DNA from: an uncultured Acidimicrobium sp.
Lineage (GTDB): Bacteria; Actinomycetota; Acidimicrobiia; Acidimicrobiales; Ilumatobacteraceae
DNA: 6,868 nucleotides
Direction of reading: 5' to 3'
Assembly (NCBI GenBank): GCA_903850275.1
Contig: CAINLH010000344.1
Span: 1-6,868, forward strand
The translations under genes and the position numbers were made by a program. Below, in pieces: positions 6,187 through 6,868 of this stretch (positions within the stretch are counted from its first letter, which is position 1; every line of letters begins with the position of its first letter). The notes beneath the pieces are model-generated. The model ran no database searches and was not told the origin of the DNA. It saw only the letters and a list, made by a program, of their open reading frames with translations.

Positions 6187-6773
6187 TCGCAGTTATCGAC
6201 TATGGCGCGGGAAACTTGCGGTCGGTCACTAATCTGCTCGATTCGTTCGACGCAAAATATCGTGTTGTAGATTCAGCCGATGGCCTCACTGGCTCTTCGC
6301 ACATTGTTCTTCCTGGGGTAGGACATTTTGGGCAAATCTGTACAGCGTTTGAACGCCTGAGTTTGGGCGAAGCACTGATAGAGGAAATACGGATTGGCAC
6401 TCCCTATCTGGGTATTTGTCTAGGCATGCAAGTGCTGTTTGAGAGCAGCGAAGAAGCGCCAGATCAAAAAGGTCTCGGCATCTTGTCCGGTTCGGTTCGC
6501 AAGTTAGAGGCCGAGGTTCGTATCCCGCACATGGGATGGAACACGCTGGAGGGTGATACAAAATCGGCACTGTGCAGTCAGCAGGCAAGGCAGTTCGCCT
6601 ATTTCGCTCACAGCTATTTCTGTCCAGTGAGCAACGCCACGGTGCGGTCAACCACACACGGAAGCACGTTTTCTTCCGTTATTGAAAATGAGAATGTCTT
6701 TGGTGTTCAGTTCCACCCCGAAAAGTCTGGCGCGCTGGGATTGTCACTACTTCAGAAATTTGTAGCGCTGTAA
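6183..6773 (+). CDS. hisH: Imidazole glycerol phosphate synthase, glutaminase subunit
   Basis: This 196-residue class I glutamine amidotransferase hydrolyses glutamine and passes ammonia to HisF, which makes IGP and AICAR from PRFAR. The N-terminus IAVIDYGAGNLRSV (2-15), the oxyanion region LPGVGHFG (43-50), the nucleophile Cys79 in YLGICLGMQ (75-83), the family segment IPHMGWN (114-120), and the triad His178/Glu180 in GVQFHPEKSG (174-183) are all present. The gene is complete and of normal length. The GTG start overlaps the hisB TGA by 4 bases and has a good RBS. Its TAA is followed at once by the hisF ATG. The adjacency of hisH and hisF fits their 1:1 complex; the hisA gene that separates them in many bacteria is missing here. 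Confidence 0.97.
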   Translation: MIAVIDYGAGNLRSVTNLLDSFDAKYRVVDSADGLTGSSHIVLPGVGHFGQICTAFERLSLGEALIEEIRIGTPYLGICLGMQVLFESSEEAPDQKGLGILSGSVRKLEAEVRIPHMGWNTLEGDTKSALCSQQARQFAYFAHSYFCPVSNATVRSTTHGSTFSSVIENENVFGVQFHPEKSGALGLSLLQKFVAL

Positions 6774-6868
6774 ATGTTGGCAAAGCGAATTATTCCATGC
6801 CTCGACGTGACAAACGGTCGGGTAGTAAAAGGAGTCAACTTTGTTGATCTCAGGGATGCTGGCGATCC
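6774..6868 (+). CDS. hisF: Imidazole glycerol phosphate synthase, cyclase subunit (N-terminal part)
   Basis: The first 31 codons of HisF are visible and the gene runs off the right edge. The start MLAKRIIPCLDV is diagnostic, with Asp11, the general acid/base of this (beta/alpha)8 cyclase. It continues NGRVVKGVNFVDLRDAGD, in which Lys19 is the conserved PRFAR-contacting residue. These features separate it from HisA, whose N-terminus differs. No Shine-Dalgarno is seen before the ATG, which directly abuts the hisH TAA. Translation is probably coupled to hisH, which would help keep the two subunits in balance. Confidence 0.96.
   Translation, partial: MLAKRIIPCLDVTNGRVVKGVNFVDLRDAGD

Overview
This window is ordinary bacterial chromosome, with every gene on the + strand, short junctions and overlapping stop/start codons. 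Base composition looks mid-range, around half G+C by eye. I cannot name the organism. The oxidoreductase resembles versions I associate with Actinobacteriota. The histidine genes include a long-form HisG and a single-function HisB, which argues against an enterobacterial source. No mobile element, CRISPR array, tRNA or rRNA was seen.

Region 1 (2-1858) holds the end of an enolase-superfamily (mandelate racemase/sugar-acid dehydratase type) gene. Six bases later comes a DAO-family FAD-dependent oxidoreductase. The two look like one small catabolic operon and have no obvious link to histidine.

Region 2 (1859-2057) has no large gene but holds the most interesting element in the window: a histidine attenuator. 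A 20-codon leader ORF (1900-1962) has seven His codons, five of them within six consecutive codons. It sits inside a long helix (1886-1902 with 1954-1969). It is followed by an antiterminator pairing (1945-1954 with 1989-1998) and a strong intrinsic terminator (1992-2020). These structures are mutually exclusive in the way classical ribosome-mediated attenuation needs. Stalling at His codons should favour the antiterminator, while completed or absent translation should favour termination.

Region 3 (2058-6868) is a compact histidine biosynthesis operon in the order hisI-hisG-hisD-hisC-hisB-hisH-hisF, with hisF cut by the window end. HisG makes PR-ATP, HisI opens the PR-AMP ring, and HisH/HisF form imidazole glycerol phosphate synthase. 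HisB dehydrates IGP, HisC transaminates, and HisD oxidises histidinol to histidine. Not present here are hisE (PR-ATP pyrophosphohydrolase), hisA (ProFAR isomerase) and a histidinol-phosphate phosphatase. They must lie downstream or elsewhere. Every junction inside the operon either overlaps or abuts, which implies translational coupling.

The genes themselves are well-known families. The leader/attenuator is the feature most likely to be missing from routine annotation.
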